Assembly: GCA_963920705.1 (NCBI GenBank)
Contig: OY987228.1
Coordinates: 3,409,056-3,473,055, forward strand
Source of the DNA: Odiellus spinosus
Lineage: Eukaryota > Arthropoda > Arachnida > Opiliones > Phalangiidae
Length of the DNA: 64,000 nucleotides
Direction: 5' to 3'
Shown here: positions 47,486 through 59,030 of the stretch, in pieces
Layout: every line of letters begins with the position of its first letter
How positions within the stretch are numbered: position 1 is the first letter of the stretch
Notes under the pieces: generated by a model
Databases searched by the model: none
What the model was told of the DNA's origin: nothing
The model's input: the letters and a program-made list of their open reading frames with translations, nothing else
Program-made: the position numbers and the translations under genes

Positions 47486-49029
47486 GCCCGGGGTATAGTT
47501 AGACTCTATTACCTGAGTTTGCTTTTGGGGTAATTCAATCGGGAATTTGTGAATCACAATCGCTTAAAAGGATATGACCATAGATATTGAAATGGGGGCC
47601 TTGCAGTAAAATGGTATTTTGGCTGGATCAAAGGTGGGGAATGATTACTTCGCATGGTGGAATTATTGCAAGACTAGTGCTTCACAAAGAGCTTTGATTA
47701 AGGCCCACCTATGCGCTAGATATATTGAGACACTTAAAGAACTTTTCCAGGAATGCTCCCCTTGTAAAACTCGACCCTCTTTCTGGTATTAAAAGAGAAT
47801 GTCTTTTGAAAAAGGACACAGAATAGAATAGAAGTGTAAAAATTAGAAAGATTACAATAAGGAATAATGGCGATTTTTCACCTCAGCATGCAAGAAAAAT
47901 CATATTTTTCATACGCTAAATGAAAAACGTTGATTGAAAACAGAGTATGACTTGTCCTCTACCAATCATCCTTGAAAATACTCCTAGGAATGTCAAGCTT
48001 TACAATGCACCATCGAGCGTTTCATATTGCCAGTCTGCTTGGATATCCACCCCTTGAAAACCATCTTCAGTACTAATAAGCCGCGTTTTCAATCAACATT
48101 TTTCAAGCTTTTCTTACACTTTTCCAAGGCAAGCTTATAACACGTTCATTCAGATATGCTCTTTGTCATGACTTAAAGGATAGCTGAAATGAAGTATTTT
48201 TTTTTCTGATTCCTTATGTAAAAATATGCTCCCCTGAATTTTACCATAATTTTTGTAGTACAAATACTATTAGGAAAGATTTTTTTAAAGTTTTATGTCC
48301 TAAACATGCATTTGAATTTCTCTACTATTTCCAAGAAGCCAAGGAAACGAAGAGCCCATCCCACGACCTACTAAAATAAAATCGTAGAACCCCTAGCGAC
48401 ATCTAGGTGATAACATAGAGAACTTCGTTTAAATTTCGGGTTTGATTTTTATAAAAATTTGGTTTATAAAAGATTTGTAGGCATCATTATCTTCAAAAGT
48501 TCGTAACTAGCAAAGCTTATAGTTTTTAAAATGTAGCTGCTTCTTCAATTGGAGAGAATTACTAAACTATTCTATTTCAAATCTTCAATTTAAAGCAGTA
48601 TCTTTATACTGATATCACTAGATGTCGCTAGTAGTTCTACGATCTCACTTTGATAGAGCCTCCGGTAATTGGCTCTTAGCTCTGATTGGTCCTTTGGCAA
48701 CAGTGAAAAATTAAAACACATAGCTAAGCCTAATTAAGTTTTAAATAATTTTTTAAAAAATGTGAAAAAATTCAGCAGGATGTATTTAATAGCAAGGAAT
48801 CAGATAAAAATTAAAATGGGTACGAAATTTTCACCTAGTAATCTTCCTTTAAACAAAAAGCTTGATATAAAGATTCTAATTTTTTTGAAGAAAAAGTTTG
48901 ATTCTTGACCAAAATAATATTTATTGAAAACCCATCAAGAATGCAACTTTAAATAGGCTCTTCAAATTGCAGTTAATCACTTTAAATGGTTATTTATATA
49001 TTTTCAGGTAAAAAAACAGAAAACCAAAA

Positions 49030-49804
49030 ATGAATCAGAAAAAGCTACTTAAAAATTGTCCTACAAATCTCACCAAAATAAAATGCAACCAATCTTCAAC
49101 GGGAAAGCTGATAAAATATAATGAAAATCCAATAAGCCTTGAAGATTTACAAAACCAAACACCCAAAGAGATTGTGTTGTTCATAAACTCGAACCTTGAT
49201 TGGTTTAACGAAATTTTAAACATGTCTTGCATGGAAAATGACAACTTTTGTTTGTGTTTAAGCATCATTTCGAAGACTTGTGATTTAGAAACAATTGAAA
49301 CACTGTACACGTTTCTAGAACATTTACTAAATGTAAATGAAAAGTTCTTGAATGATCACATCGTGACGTATTTGTTAGAAACCCAAAGAAGTGGCATCAA
49401 TGAAACGTGTTTGAAAAACATTGTAAAATTAATCGAAACACTGCTGAAATTACACCCACACAGTTCCATCAAAACTTCGCAAACACTTTTACCATTGGTT
49501 AGGGATAGTGCCACACGATTGGACAATACCAGTGATATCTTGCTTAAATTGGACGAATTAGATTTGGTGAAAAATAGCCTATTGGACGATTATAATTTCA
49601 TATACAATGGAGGAAATGCCACTGTAGAAGTTCCAAATGATTTCAGGAATATCCCAATTTTTCCGGACAAACAAGATTTGATTGTCAATACTAGACCATT
49701 TTTGAGGCCGAATATAGTAGAGGGACGATATGCTAACCCTAATCACTACTTGGATGTCCAATTTAGGCTTTTACGGGAAGATTTTGTCCGACCACTACGA
49801 CAAG
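49030..49804 (+). pseudogene. ZNFX1: ZNFX1 first coding exon, duplicate copy, cut from the gene
   Basis: The exon begins at MNQKKLLKNCPTNL after an AG (CAG at about 49006-49008) and ends with a GT donor after the codons for DFVRPLRQ. It is 258 codons and has no stop. NIVEGRYANPNHYLDVQFRL and LREDFVRPLR are the ZNFX1 motif before the helicase part, and the helical leucine-rich first half is the armadillo-like N-terminal domain. It differs from copy B by one residue (Pro for Ser in NIPIF/NISIF). The next exon does not follow; Copia sequence starts at 50595. If it were transcribed, it could only yield a truncated N-terminal product. Confidence 0.88.
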
Positions 49805-50023
49805 GTAATCAAATTAGTTTAGGTTGAAGTTTGATTAGGGTAGGGAGTTCATAAAGTTTAGCTTCCTGATCTCATTGTTTTATACATATAGTCTTTAATC
49901 CTTACAGTGGATTTACAGTTGATGGTGTTTTTAGGGATTATTGGGATAGTACCACGATTTGTTTGAATAGAGACTAACCCCCCACCCCCACTAACGATTT
50001 TGGTGCACATGTGATCTCTATAC

Positions 50024-50057
50024 CATGGAACTAATCAACTAGTTGATTAGTTCCATG
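50024..50057. repeat. Perfect 34-bp palindrome
   Basis: CATGGAACTAATCAACT followed directly by its exact reverse complement, with no spacer. It lies in the first intron of the duplicated ZNFX1 segment and recurs at 58460-58493. Confidence 0.95.
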
Positions 50058-50594
50058 TCTATACCAATGTAAGAACACATGCGAAGCTTTATACTATTTT
50101 AACATTTCGTTTAGAAAGAGATAAATTATAGTACTTTCCGCATCCTTGTATTTTTAATGAAATATTGGCTTATCTAGGGATTCGTCGTGTCTAATGAATT
50201 TGATAAAACTATGCAAACTTCTTATAACATGGATAACATGTGCAAGAAGGATCATCTCTGGATTGCTAGATGAGTTGTGGTGCCAATATCCCATTGAAAA
50301 TACGTGGTAGATGCGTGAAGTACTTGAATTTTTCTCCCAAACAAACATTAAAATTGCCTAAAACTTTGCACGGGCTCCTCCCATATCGAAAAAAATTTGT
50401 CTGATCTGAAGAGGTCCTCAAGAACACTACAAAAGTCTTGGTTGATGTCTTTAAGACTTCCCCAAGACTTCTTGACACGATGAAAGACTTCCCCAGAACC
50501 TCTTAAGACTACATAGACACCCGAAAGACTTCATATTTTTTACCTTTATCCGCTTCTAAAAGAATAATGCTCCTCTGAATTAAACAAAATTTCT

Positions 50595-52330
50595 TCGGAC
50601 ATAGCGACATACTCGGCTTCCATTGTCGATAATGTCACTGACTTCTGTCTGACTGATCTCCAGATTACGGGTGATTCAGCGAGATATATTACGAAACCAC
50701 AATGAGACCTTTAAGGTCAACTTATGTCCCCGAGTAAATTTAATACCATAACTTGACGTAGATATCACATACTGAGCTAACATACATAGTTTTTTCCAAT
50801 GGATTAAACCAGGATTACAGTTGAATTGCGATAAAGCGGTAACTGAGAATAAAATGTCCGGTCTAGTTCTTAAGGCAACGTATAACAGGCTTCCGACCAA
50901 CGACCTATAAGGATATTGTCTCATTTCTTCTTGATCGTTAATATTTTGTGGACAATCATCTCTTGTTAATATTGTCCCGGTGACAATCGGTAAACTTACT
51001 GCACTCATCGTATTAAAGCCAAAACGTTTTGCTATTTGTCTAATATAATTTTCTTGATGTAATTTTAAACTACCATCATTTTTAACGCTAAATTCTATCC
51101 CCAACTTTACTAAATCTTTCAGTTCGTAAAGTCCAGATAAACGTCCAAAAATGTCTTTTACTAATTCGTCAGTCACTGCTAAAACAACTAAATCGTCCAC
51201 ATAAACAAGAATTATCACTCTATAAGGTAGATAATACACTCAGTTCGTTCCGATGAATTTTCTAAATCCAAGATTTTTGAATGACTCGTCTAATTCTTCA
51301 AACCAACTACGTCCGCTTTGTTGTAAGCCGTAAAGTGCCTTCCTTAATCGTAAGCAATGAGTTTTCGTATCTTCTTTCGAAGCCCGGTATCTGACTCATG
51401 AATACTTCTTGGTCCAACTTTCCATAAAGGTATGCATTTTTTACATCGAAATGTCGATGTACCCATCCTAACGTCATTACGAATAACACCAAAAAGAAAC
51501 GTATTAATGAAAAGCTGACGACCGGTGAAAAAGTCTCTTCATAATCTATTCCCTCTTCTTGGAGATAACCTTTTGCAACTATTCTCGCTTTATATCTCAA
51601 TATTTTACCCGTTGGGTCCTTCTTTACTGTGCATACCCATCGGCAACCGATTATCTTCTGTCCTGTTGGTTTCTGAATCACCTCAGTTACGTCTCTTTCT
51701 TTTAATGTCGCGACTTCGTAGCTCATAGCTTCCTTCCACTTTTCTTTATTCGGTGATTTTATAGCTTCAAGATAACTGTTAGGAATTTTTACCTCTGCGC
51801 ATTGTACTTCAAATATTCTATCGATGTCTGCTGGGGTAACATTTATCAACGGTGATGATTCTTTATTATTCGTCGAAAAATCGAATTTATTTTTATCACA
51901 TTCTAAGCCCTTTCCCTTGTGATAAGCTATTACTTTAGGTTCCGAGTTTAATTTAGTACCGTCTGGTGCGTAATAATAAATATCTGCTCTCCCAGCTTGC
52001 TGTCCTTTTTGACGTACTACCGCTTCTATTCTCCATCTCGTATTGTCTATTTCGTCCTCTTGTTGTACTATATTTTCTTTTTCCTGTACTATGTCTTTTA
52101 TCTCTTTCTCTTCTCGTACAATTTCGGATGGTTTTGCGACCTCTTTGGCTTTTGAAGTTTGTTCCCTAGTTCCAATTTTCTCAACTATAATACGACTACG
52201 CGGCTGAGTCATTTCCTCATCTTCTGTATCAGTTTCATCAATAGGCCAAAGTGGTGGTTCTATAATCTCAACCATATCTCCACTGGCAAAATAATCCATT
52301 CCGAGATTTGATTCGATAAATGAAACATGT
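50595..52330 (-). pseudogene. Copia (Ty1) pol fragment, RT and part of RNase H
   Basis: Read leftward from 52317, the frame passes an acidic linker and then the Copia RT start (EAMSYEVATLKERDV, IGCRWVCTVKKDPTGK, YKARIVAKGYLQEEGIDYEE, TFSPV). After a frame break near 51310-51240 it resumes with the catalytic YVDDLVVLA (about 51200), then LVGSLLYVALRTRPDI. RNase H follows with WRSVRQKSVTLSTMEAEYVA up to the break at 50595. Integrase and gag on the right and the RNase H end on the left are missing, and no LTRs are seen. It is a dead fragment joined directly to duplicate copy A. Confidence 0.9.
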
Positions 52331-52387
52331 TTTGTTTCAGAAATTATTCTTCAAATGTCTGGCGCTGGGTTTTCTTTGTAGTGTAGC

Positions 52388-53255
52388 GGAACAGAAATTT
52401 ATATAAACGACATGCCTTCCTCCGTGTTAAGTTGGATTGCTCTATACGCTGATGATGCCAAGTTGTACCGAGTGATTAAATCTTACGCAGACGTCCAAAT
52501 TCTTCAAAAGGATCTTGACACTTTACACGCTTGGGCTACTCACAACGGTATGTCCTTCAACTGTAATAAATCTTACCATCTAAAAGTAACTTCTAAGTCT
52601 CTAGACGCCAATTCAGTCTCCCCTTATTTTCTAAATGGGTTCCGTCTCACCCGCATCGCAGACCATCGCCATCTAGGCGTTATAATGTCATCCAACTTAT
52701 CCTCTTCCAAACACTGTGCTACTATCGCGACTCGTCTAAGTCGGGTTGTCGGTGCCCTAAATAGAAACTTTACCTATCTAAATCCATCATCCCTAACCAC
52801 TTTGTATAACGCGTACGTACGGCCCATCCTAGAATACTGTTCACCGGTCTGGCGCCCCCACCTTGTAAAGGATATCTCTACGTTGGAATCGATCCAACAC
52901 CGTGCCACCAAGATTCCTCCGTCTTTGAGAGGTAGGCCCCGTCAAGATAGGTTGCAGTCCCTTCAATGGCCCTCCCTTTCTACGCGTTGGGACATGGTGG
53001 ATCTGATTCACCTTTACAATATCCTTGCCGACCCTTCCCAAGAATATTTTACCCTGAATTCAGGAGTCACGCGTGGCCACTCTCGTAAACTATTTATCAA
53101 ACGACCCAAGTTAAACGCTGTTAAACAATCCTTCTTTTTCCGTGTTTCACCCCTCTGGAATTCTCTACCCTCTTGACATAGTTGAATCTAAATCTATTAA
53201 GCTTTTCAAAGTCAAACTCAATGAACATTTTTATTCCCAAAATTCAAAAGTTTAA
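52388..53255 (+). pseudogene. Jockey/CR1-type non-LTR retrotransposon, 3' part
   Basis: The frame enters at EIYINDMPSS, then catalytic YADDAKLYR (about 52445-52471), LGVIMSSNLSS, NAYVRPILEYCSPVW and RGHSRKLFIKRP, the usual C-terminal RT layout of this group. Near 53175 a frame change follows LPS; the next frame reads DIVESKSIKLFKVKLNEHF and ends at 53253-53255. The 5' end is missing (start near 52388), as is normal for non-LTR elements. AT-rich 3' sequence with TTTAATAGCATTTAACTTC repeats follows and is split by element C. Confidence 0.88.
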
Positions 53256-53347
53256 TTATAAAAATTCTAGTTTAATTTAATAGTATTTAATAGCATTTAA
53301 CTTCTAATTTGATTCTCAATTTAATAGCATTTAACTTCAAAGTTAAA
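53256..53347 (+). other. 3' flank of the non-LTR element, first part
   Basis: AT-rich repeats of TTTAATAGCATTTAACTTC. A second run of similar sequence after element C (53692-53830) begins with a copy of the coding end (KLNEHF), so the tail seems duplicated, or two element copies lie here. Confidence 0.6.
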
Positions 53348-53686
53348 CCAGAAGCCGATGAAACCCTCCTTTGAAGTCTATTACTCCCGGGTCTTGTCTA
53401 CCCCTCTCTGTATGGGTTATTTTCAAAAAGCGCGATTCGTACGCCTCCTAACGGTAGATATTTTTGGAGCGGGAGCTCGTCGAGCGAATATCTCTAGCAG
53501 CCTTGGAGTTCGTCAAAAAAACGTCGTCGTTTGTGGAGAGAAAGAATTTCCAATTTTGCGTAGACAGGGGGTATGAAGTAGGACCCCTCCGATCTCGTAA
53601 AATTGGAAATTTTACCCATACAGAGAGGAGGGCTATATCGAACATTAGAGTAGTAGACTTCAAAGGAGGGTTTCATCGGCTTCTGG
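53348..53686. mobile_element. TIR element C, short copy, 339 bp, TSD TTAAA
   Basis: The ends CCAGAAGCCGATGAAACCCT and the inverse AGGGTTTCATCGGCTTCTGG lie in ~40-bp inverted repeats. TTAAA flanks both sides (53343-53347, 53687-53691). Compared with 43851-44375 it lacks about 190 bases of the middle. Its 5-bp duplication agrees with the longer copy. Confidence 0.9.
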
Positions 53687-53691
53687 TTAAA

Positions 53692-54210
53692 CTCAATGAA
53701 CATTTTTCTACCCAAAATTCAAAAGTTTAATTACAAAACTCTAGTTTAATTTAATAGCATTTAATATCATTTAACTTCTAATTTGATCCTCAATTTAATT
53801 TAATTTTAACTTACTTCTAAATTTTTATTTCAATTCCCCTCTCTTATAATATTTTGCTAAAACCCCTATTCGTCACATGTCTCCAGAGCTGTTATGGCCT
53901 TATGGCCCTAGCTCTAACTGAAAAAGAAAAAGAAAGAAAGAACTTACCTTAAAATTTAGGCCTACTAAATACATTTTCATTATAACCTCTTGTTATTTTA
54001 GGCCTACACTATTCTAAATTCATAGCACGTTCCAAGACACATCCCGATCTGTTAAATTAATTATCTTTCAATATAATTTAAATAATACTTTTTGTTAACT
54101 AATCTAAAAGAAAAAAAATAATCTTAATGATAACAATCATGTGACCTTAGTTTTTTTCGAGCCTTCCTAACATTGGCGCATGCGCAGTATTATTCGCGCC
54201 CTATAAAAGT
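53692..54210. other. Second tail of the non-LTR element and spacer
   Basis: The first ~170 bases repeat the end of the non-LTR frame and its AT-rich tail, then a C-rich/GA-rich stretch ending AAAGAAAAAGAAAGAAAGAA near 53920-53940. This may be the true 3' tail. The rest up to 54210 shows no gene. Confidence 0.5.
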
Positions 54211-54860
54211 TAAGGCTCGTTCACACGATCCAACTTTTTGACTCAACTTGATGAGTCAACACGAGTTGAGTCAATTACTTGGATCGTGTGAATACAAGTT
54301 GGATGAGTTTGGTCAGCAAAAAAGTTGGCGAGAAAAAAATGGATCCTTGATCCATTTCTCCGAGGTTTTGCTGACTCAATTTTTTGATATGAATATTTTC
54401 GGCCAATCAAAATGAAGATCGTGGAGCGAACTTCATCTGATTATTTTCTTCGTTAGGCCTAATTTGAATTTTTCGCGTTTTTGTTATTTTCGAATTTGTA
54501 ATTATTTAGGCGGTTGGTAGATGGCACTTTAAAGGTAATTTGTAAGTCGGGTTACGGGGTCAGCCTTACGAGTAGTCTGCTTGAAAAATTCAGTTGCACA
54601 GAACTACAAGCGTTGTTTCGCTCCGGAAACGACGAGACTTTTAAATCAGTCGCTAATTTCACTGCTTTGGATCACGTGATCGTTGCAGTATTTTTATTGG
54701 CTCTCGAAAAGATGGATATAAAAAGTTGGCGGCAAAAGTTTAGTCGTGTGAAAAGGATGATATTCCTCAACTTTTTGACTCATCTAGTTGAACGAGTTTA
54801 ATAAACTTTTTGACTCATCTAGTAGAGTCAAAAAGTTGGATCGTGTGAACAGCCCTTTAG
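54211..54860. mobile_element. ~650-bp TIR element
   Basis: TAAGGCTCGTTCACACGATC near the left end and GATCGTGTGAACAGCCCTTT near the right end are inverted. Subterminal AACTTTTTGACTCATC and its inverse repeat several times. A 95-codon open frame (54514-54801) begins in the interior with MVDGTLKVICKSGYGVSLTS and has no recognised domain. The terminal sequence type is common in hAT-like MITEs, but no clear target duplication was found. Confidence 0.7.
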
Positions 54861-54873
54861 AGACGCCGGTATC

Positions 54874-55917
54874 GGGTGGGCCTAATTGTCGCATATTTTA
54901 TTGGCAAACCATTTTGGCAAACTTGTCGCAAGTTTGCCCTGTGCCCGTATTCTGCAAATTTTTTCCCCCCGAAGCGAAGCCCAACCTCCTCTCCTAAGCT
55001 CTCTGATTCGTTAGCCAGCAATTGCGTCACATTATTCTAGGGTTTTTAATTGGTTATGACGTAATTAACCTAAGTCATTTCATTCGATGAACACAACATT
55101 GACAAACTTTGCAGAATGAATTCGGTTCAGTTCTATGCTAGATTGTCACTGCCATAGAAAGAGAGGCAGAGCGGAGAGTCATCCCAGTAGCCAGTAACAA
55201 CCCGTGTGACCAGAATCAGATGAGCAAATTAAATTCAACGAGCACAAAGAGGAAATCACTTAGTCCGTCACGAGATCAGTCAGTATCCAGTTTACCACGA
55301 GATCAGTCAGTATCTAGTTTATCACGAGATCAGTCAGTACCTAGTACGTCACGAGGCCAGTCATTTCAGCTGGACGTAAGAATACGACCTCAGATAGAAA
55401 TGGAGCAGCAACTTCCAAAATTAAGACCAAATTCTCATAGACTAAAGCCAGTATGGCAAAGAGACTATAAAATGTGATTTGTAAAAGAGACTAAAGGGGG
55501 GAGATGTTTAGGGACGCTAGAGGGCGCCTTTAGAGTACCCTAGGTGTAGAGTACTGAGTAGTGACCTTAGGGTCACCACTGACATAGCAGACGAGTAACG
55601 GGAAACATACACTGCAGCAGTTGTACCTAAGTTATGAAGAACTATTAAACAAATGTATTATATTAGATCCTCGACTGGTTATTTATTAACGCACGTTAAC
55701 AGCCAGGTTTGCAGGGAAAAAAATTTGCGTCAATTAGGGTTATGGCAAACTTGCGACAAGTTTGCAGGGAAAAACAATTTGCGTCAATTAGGGTTATGGC
55801 AAACTTGCGACAAGTTTGCAGGGAAAAAAAATTTGCGTCAAATAGGGTCCAGGGCAAACTTGCGACAAGTTTGCCAAAATGGTTTGCCAATAAAATATGC
55901 GACAATTAGGCCCACCC
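54874..55917. mobile_element. Element B copy with ~66-bp TIRs
   Basis: The ends GGGTGGGCCTAATTGTCGCA and TGCGACAATTAGGCCCACCC lie in inverted repeats of about 66 bp. The right end carries three 58-bp subrepeats (55705-55870), as at 31430-31625. A Gypsy remnant fills the middle. The right border touches the start of duplicate copy B (55922). Confidence 0.8.
55220..55701 (+). mobile_element. Gypsy-type remnant: pol end, polypurine tract and 3' LTR
   Basis: A frame 55220-55477 ends in NSHRLKPVWQRDYKM, like the C-terminus of Gypsy polyproteins. It contains a repeated eight-residue block (SRDQSVSSL). A purine-rich tract (AAAGGGGGGAGA, near 55493-55504) is followed by a TG...CA sequence of 197 bp, 55505-55701, which fits a short LTR. 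No matching 5' LTR is in the window, so the family call is an inference. Confidence 0.6.
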
Positions 55918-55921
55918 CTCT

Positions 55922-58900
55922 GCCCGGGGTATAGTTAGACTCTATTACCTGAGTTTGCTTTTGGGGTAATTCAATCGGGAATTTGTGAATCACAATCGCT
56001 TAAAAGGATATGACCATAGATATTGAAATGGGGGCCTTGCAGTAAAATGGTATTTTGGCTGGATCAAAGGTGGGGAATGATTACTTCGCATGGTGGAATT
56101 ATTGCAAGACTAGTGCTTCACAAAGAGCTTTGATTAAGGCCCACCTATGCGCTAGATATATTGAGACACTTAAAGAACTTTTCCAGGAATGCTCCCCTTG
56201 TAAAACTCGACCCTCTTTCTGGTATTAAAAGAGAATGTCTTTTGAAAAAGGACACAGAATAGAATAGAAGTGTAAAAATTAGAAAGATTACAATAAGGAA
56301 TAATGGCGATTTTTCACCTCAGCATGCAAGAAAAATCATATTTTTCATACGCTAAATGAAAAACGTTGATTGAAAACAGAGTATGACTTGTCCTCTACCA
56401 ATCATCCTTGAAAATACTCCTAGGAATGTCAAGCTTTACAATGCACCATCGAGCGTTTCATATTGCCAGTCTGCTTGGATATCCACCCCTTGAAAACCAT
56501 CTTCAGTACTAATAAGCCGCGTTTTCAATCAACATTTTTCAAGCTTTTCTTACACTTTTCCAAGGCAAGCTTATAACACGTTCATTCAGATATGCTCTTT
56601 GTCATGACTTAAAGGATAGCTGAAATGAAGTATTTTTTTTTCTGATTCCTTATGTAAAAATATGCTCCCCTGAATTTTACCATAATTTTTGTAGTACAAA
56701 TACTATTAGGAAAGATTTTTTTAAAGTTTTATGTCCTAAACATGCATTTGAATTTCTCTACTATTTCCAAGAAGCCAAGGAAACGAAGAGCCCATCCCAC
56801 GACCTACTAAAATAAAATCGTAGAACCCCTAGCGACATCTAGGTGATAACATAGAGAACTTCGTTTAAATTTCGGGTTTGATTTTTATAAAAATTTGGTT
56901 TATAAAAGATTTGTAGGCATCATTATCTTCAAAAGTTCGTAACTAGCAAAGCTTATAGTTTTTAAAATGTAGCTGCTTCTTCAATTGGAGAGAATTACTA
57001 AACTATTCTATTTCAAATCTTCAATTTAAAGCAGTATCTTTATACTGATATCACTAGATGTCGCTAGTAGTTCTACGATCTCACTTTGATAGAGCCTCCG
57101 GTAATTGGCTCTTAGCTCTGATTGGTCCTTTGGCAACAGTGAAAAATTAAAACACATAGCTAAGCCTAATTAAGTTTTAAATAATTTTTTAAAAAATGTG
57201 AAAAAATTCAGCAGGATGTATTTAATAGCAAGGAATCAGATAAAAATTAAAATGGGTACGAAATTTTCACCTAGTAATCTTCCTTTAAACAAAAAGCTTG
57301 ATATAAAGATTCTAATTTTTTTGAAGAAAAAGTTTGATTCTTGACCAAAATAATATTTATTGAAAACCCATCAAGAATGCAACTTTAAATAGGCTCTTCA
57401 AATTGCAGTTAATCACTTTAAATGGTTATTTATATATTTTCAGGTAAAAAAACAGAAAACCAAAAATGAATCAGAAAAAGCTACTTAAAAATTGTCCTAC
57501 AAATCTCACCAAAATAAAATGCAACCAATCTTCAACGGGAAAGCTGATAAAATATAATGAAAATCCAATAAGCCTTGAAGATTTACAAAACCAAACACCC
57601 AAAGAGATTGTGTTGTTCATAAACTCGAACCTTGATTGGTTTAACGAAATTTTAAACATGTCTTGCATGGAAAATGACAACTTTTGTTTGTGTTTAAGCA
57701 TCATTTCGAAGACTTGTGATTTAGAAACAATTGAAACACTGTACACGTTTCTAGAACATTTACTAAATGTAAATGAAAAGTTCTTGAATGATCACATCGT
57801 GACGTATTTGTTAGAAACCCAAAGAAGTGGCATCAATGAAACGTGTTTGAAAAACATTGTAAAATTAATCGAAACACTGCTGAAATTACACCCACACAGT
57901 TCCATCAAAACTTCGCAAACACTTTTACCATTGGTTAGGGATAGTGCCACACGATTGGACAATACCAGTGATATCTTGCTTAAATTGGACGAATTAGATT
58001 TGGTGAAAAATAGCCTATTGGACGATTATAATTTCATATACAATGGAGGAAATGCCACTGTAGAAGTTCCAAATGATTTCAGGAATATCTCAATTTTTCC
58101 GGACAAACAAGATTTGATTGTCAATACTAGACCATTTTTGAGGCCGAATATAGTAGAGGGACGATATGCTAACCCTAATCACTACTTGGATGTCCAATTT
58201 AGGCTTTTACGGGAAGATTTTGTCCGACCACTACGACAAGGTAATCAAATTAGTTTAGGTTGAAGTTTGATTAGGGTAGGGAGTTCATAGAGTTTAGCTT
58301 CCTGATCTCATTGTTTTATACATATAGTCTTTAATCCTTACAGTGGATTTACAGTTGATGGTGTTTTTAGGGATTATTGGGATAGTACCACGATTTGTTT
58401 GAATAGAGACTAACCCCCCACCCCCACTAACGATTTTGGTGCACATGTGATCTCTATACCATGGAACTAATCAACTAGTTGATTAGTTCCATGTCTATAC
58501 CAATGTAAGAACACATGCGAAGCTTTATACTATTTTAACATTTCGTTTAGAAAGAGATAAATTATAGTACTTTCCGCATCCTTGTATTTTTAATGAAATA
58601 TTGGCTTATCTAGGGATTCGTCGTGTCTAATGAATTTGATAAAACTATGCAAACTTCTTATAACATGGATAACATGTGCAAGAAGGATCATCTCTGGATT
58701 GCTAGATGAGTTGTGGTGCCAATATCCCATTGAAAATACGTGGTAGATGCGTGAAGTACTTGAATTTTTCTCCCAAACAAACATTAAAATTGCCTAAAAC
58801 TTTGCACGGGCTCCTCCCATATCGAAAAAAATTTGTCTGATCTGAAGAGGTCCTCAAGAACACTACAAAAGTCTTGGTTGATGTCTTTAAGACTTCCCCA

Positions 58901-59030
58901 AGACTTCTTGACACGATGAAAGACTTCCCCAGAACCTCTTAAGACTACATAGACACCCGAAAGACTTCATATTTTTTACCTTTATCCGCTTCTAAAAGAA
59001 TAATGCTCCTCTGAATTAAACAAAATTTCT
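55922..59030 (+). repeat. 3109-bp duplicated segment, copy B
   Basis: This copy continues into the rest of ZNFX1, so it is the one still joined to a gene. It begins just after element B. Confidence 0.95.

Larger units (their letters stand above)
47486..50594 (+). repeat. 3109-bp duplicated segment, copy A
   Basis: It matches 55922-59030 at a constant offset of 8436 bases. I found only two single-base differences on reading, one in the coding exon. Copy A starts at GCCCGGGGTATAG after the palindrome spacer and ends at AAATTTCT, where a Copia fragment begins. The first ~1500 bases are upstream/promoter or intron sequence and hold no recognised gene. Confidence 0.95.
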
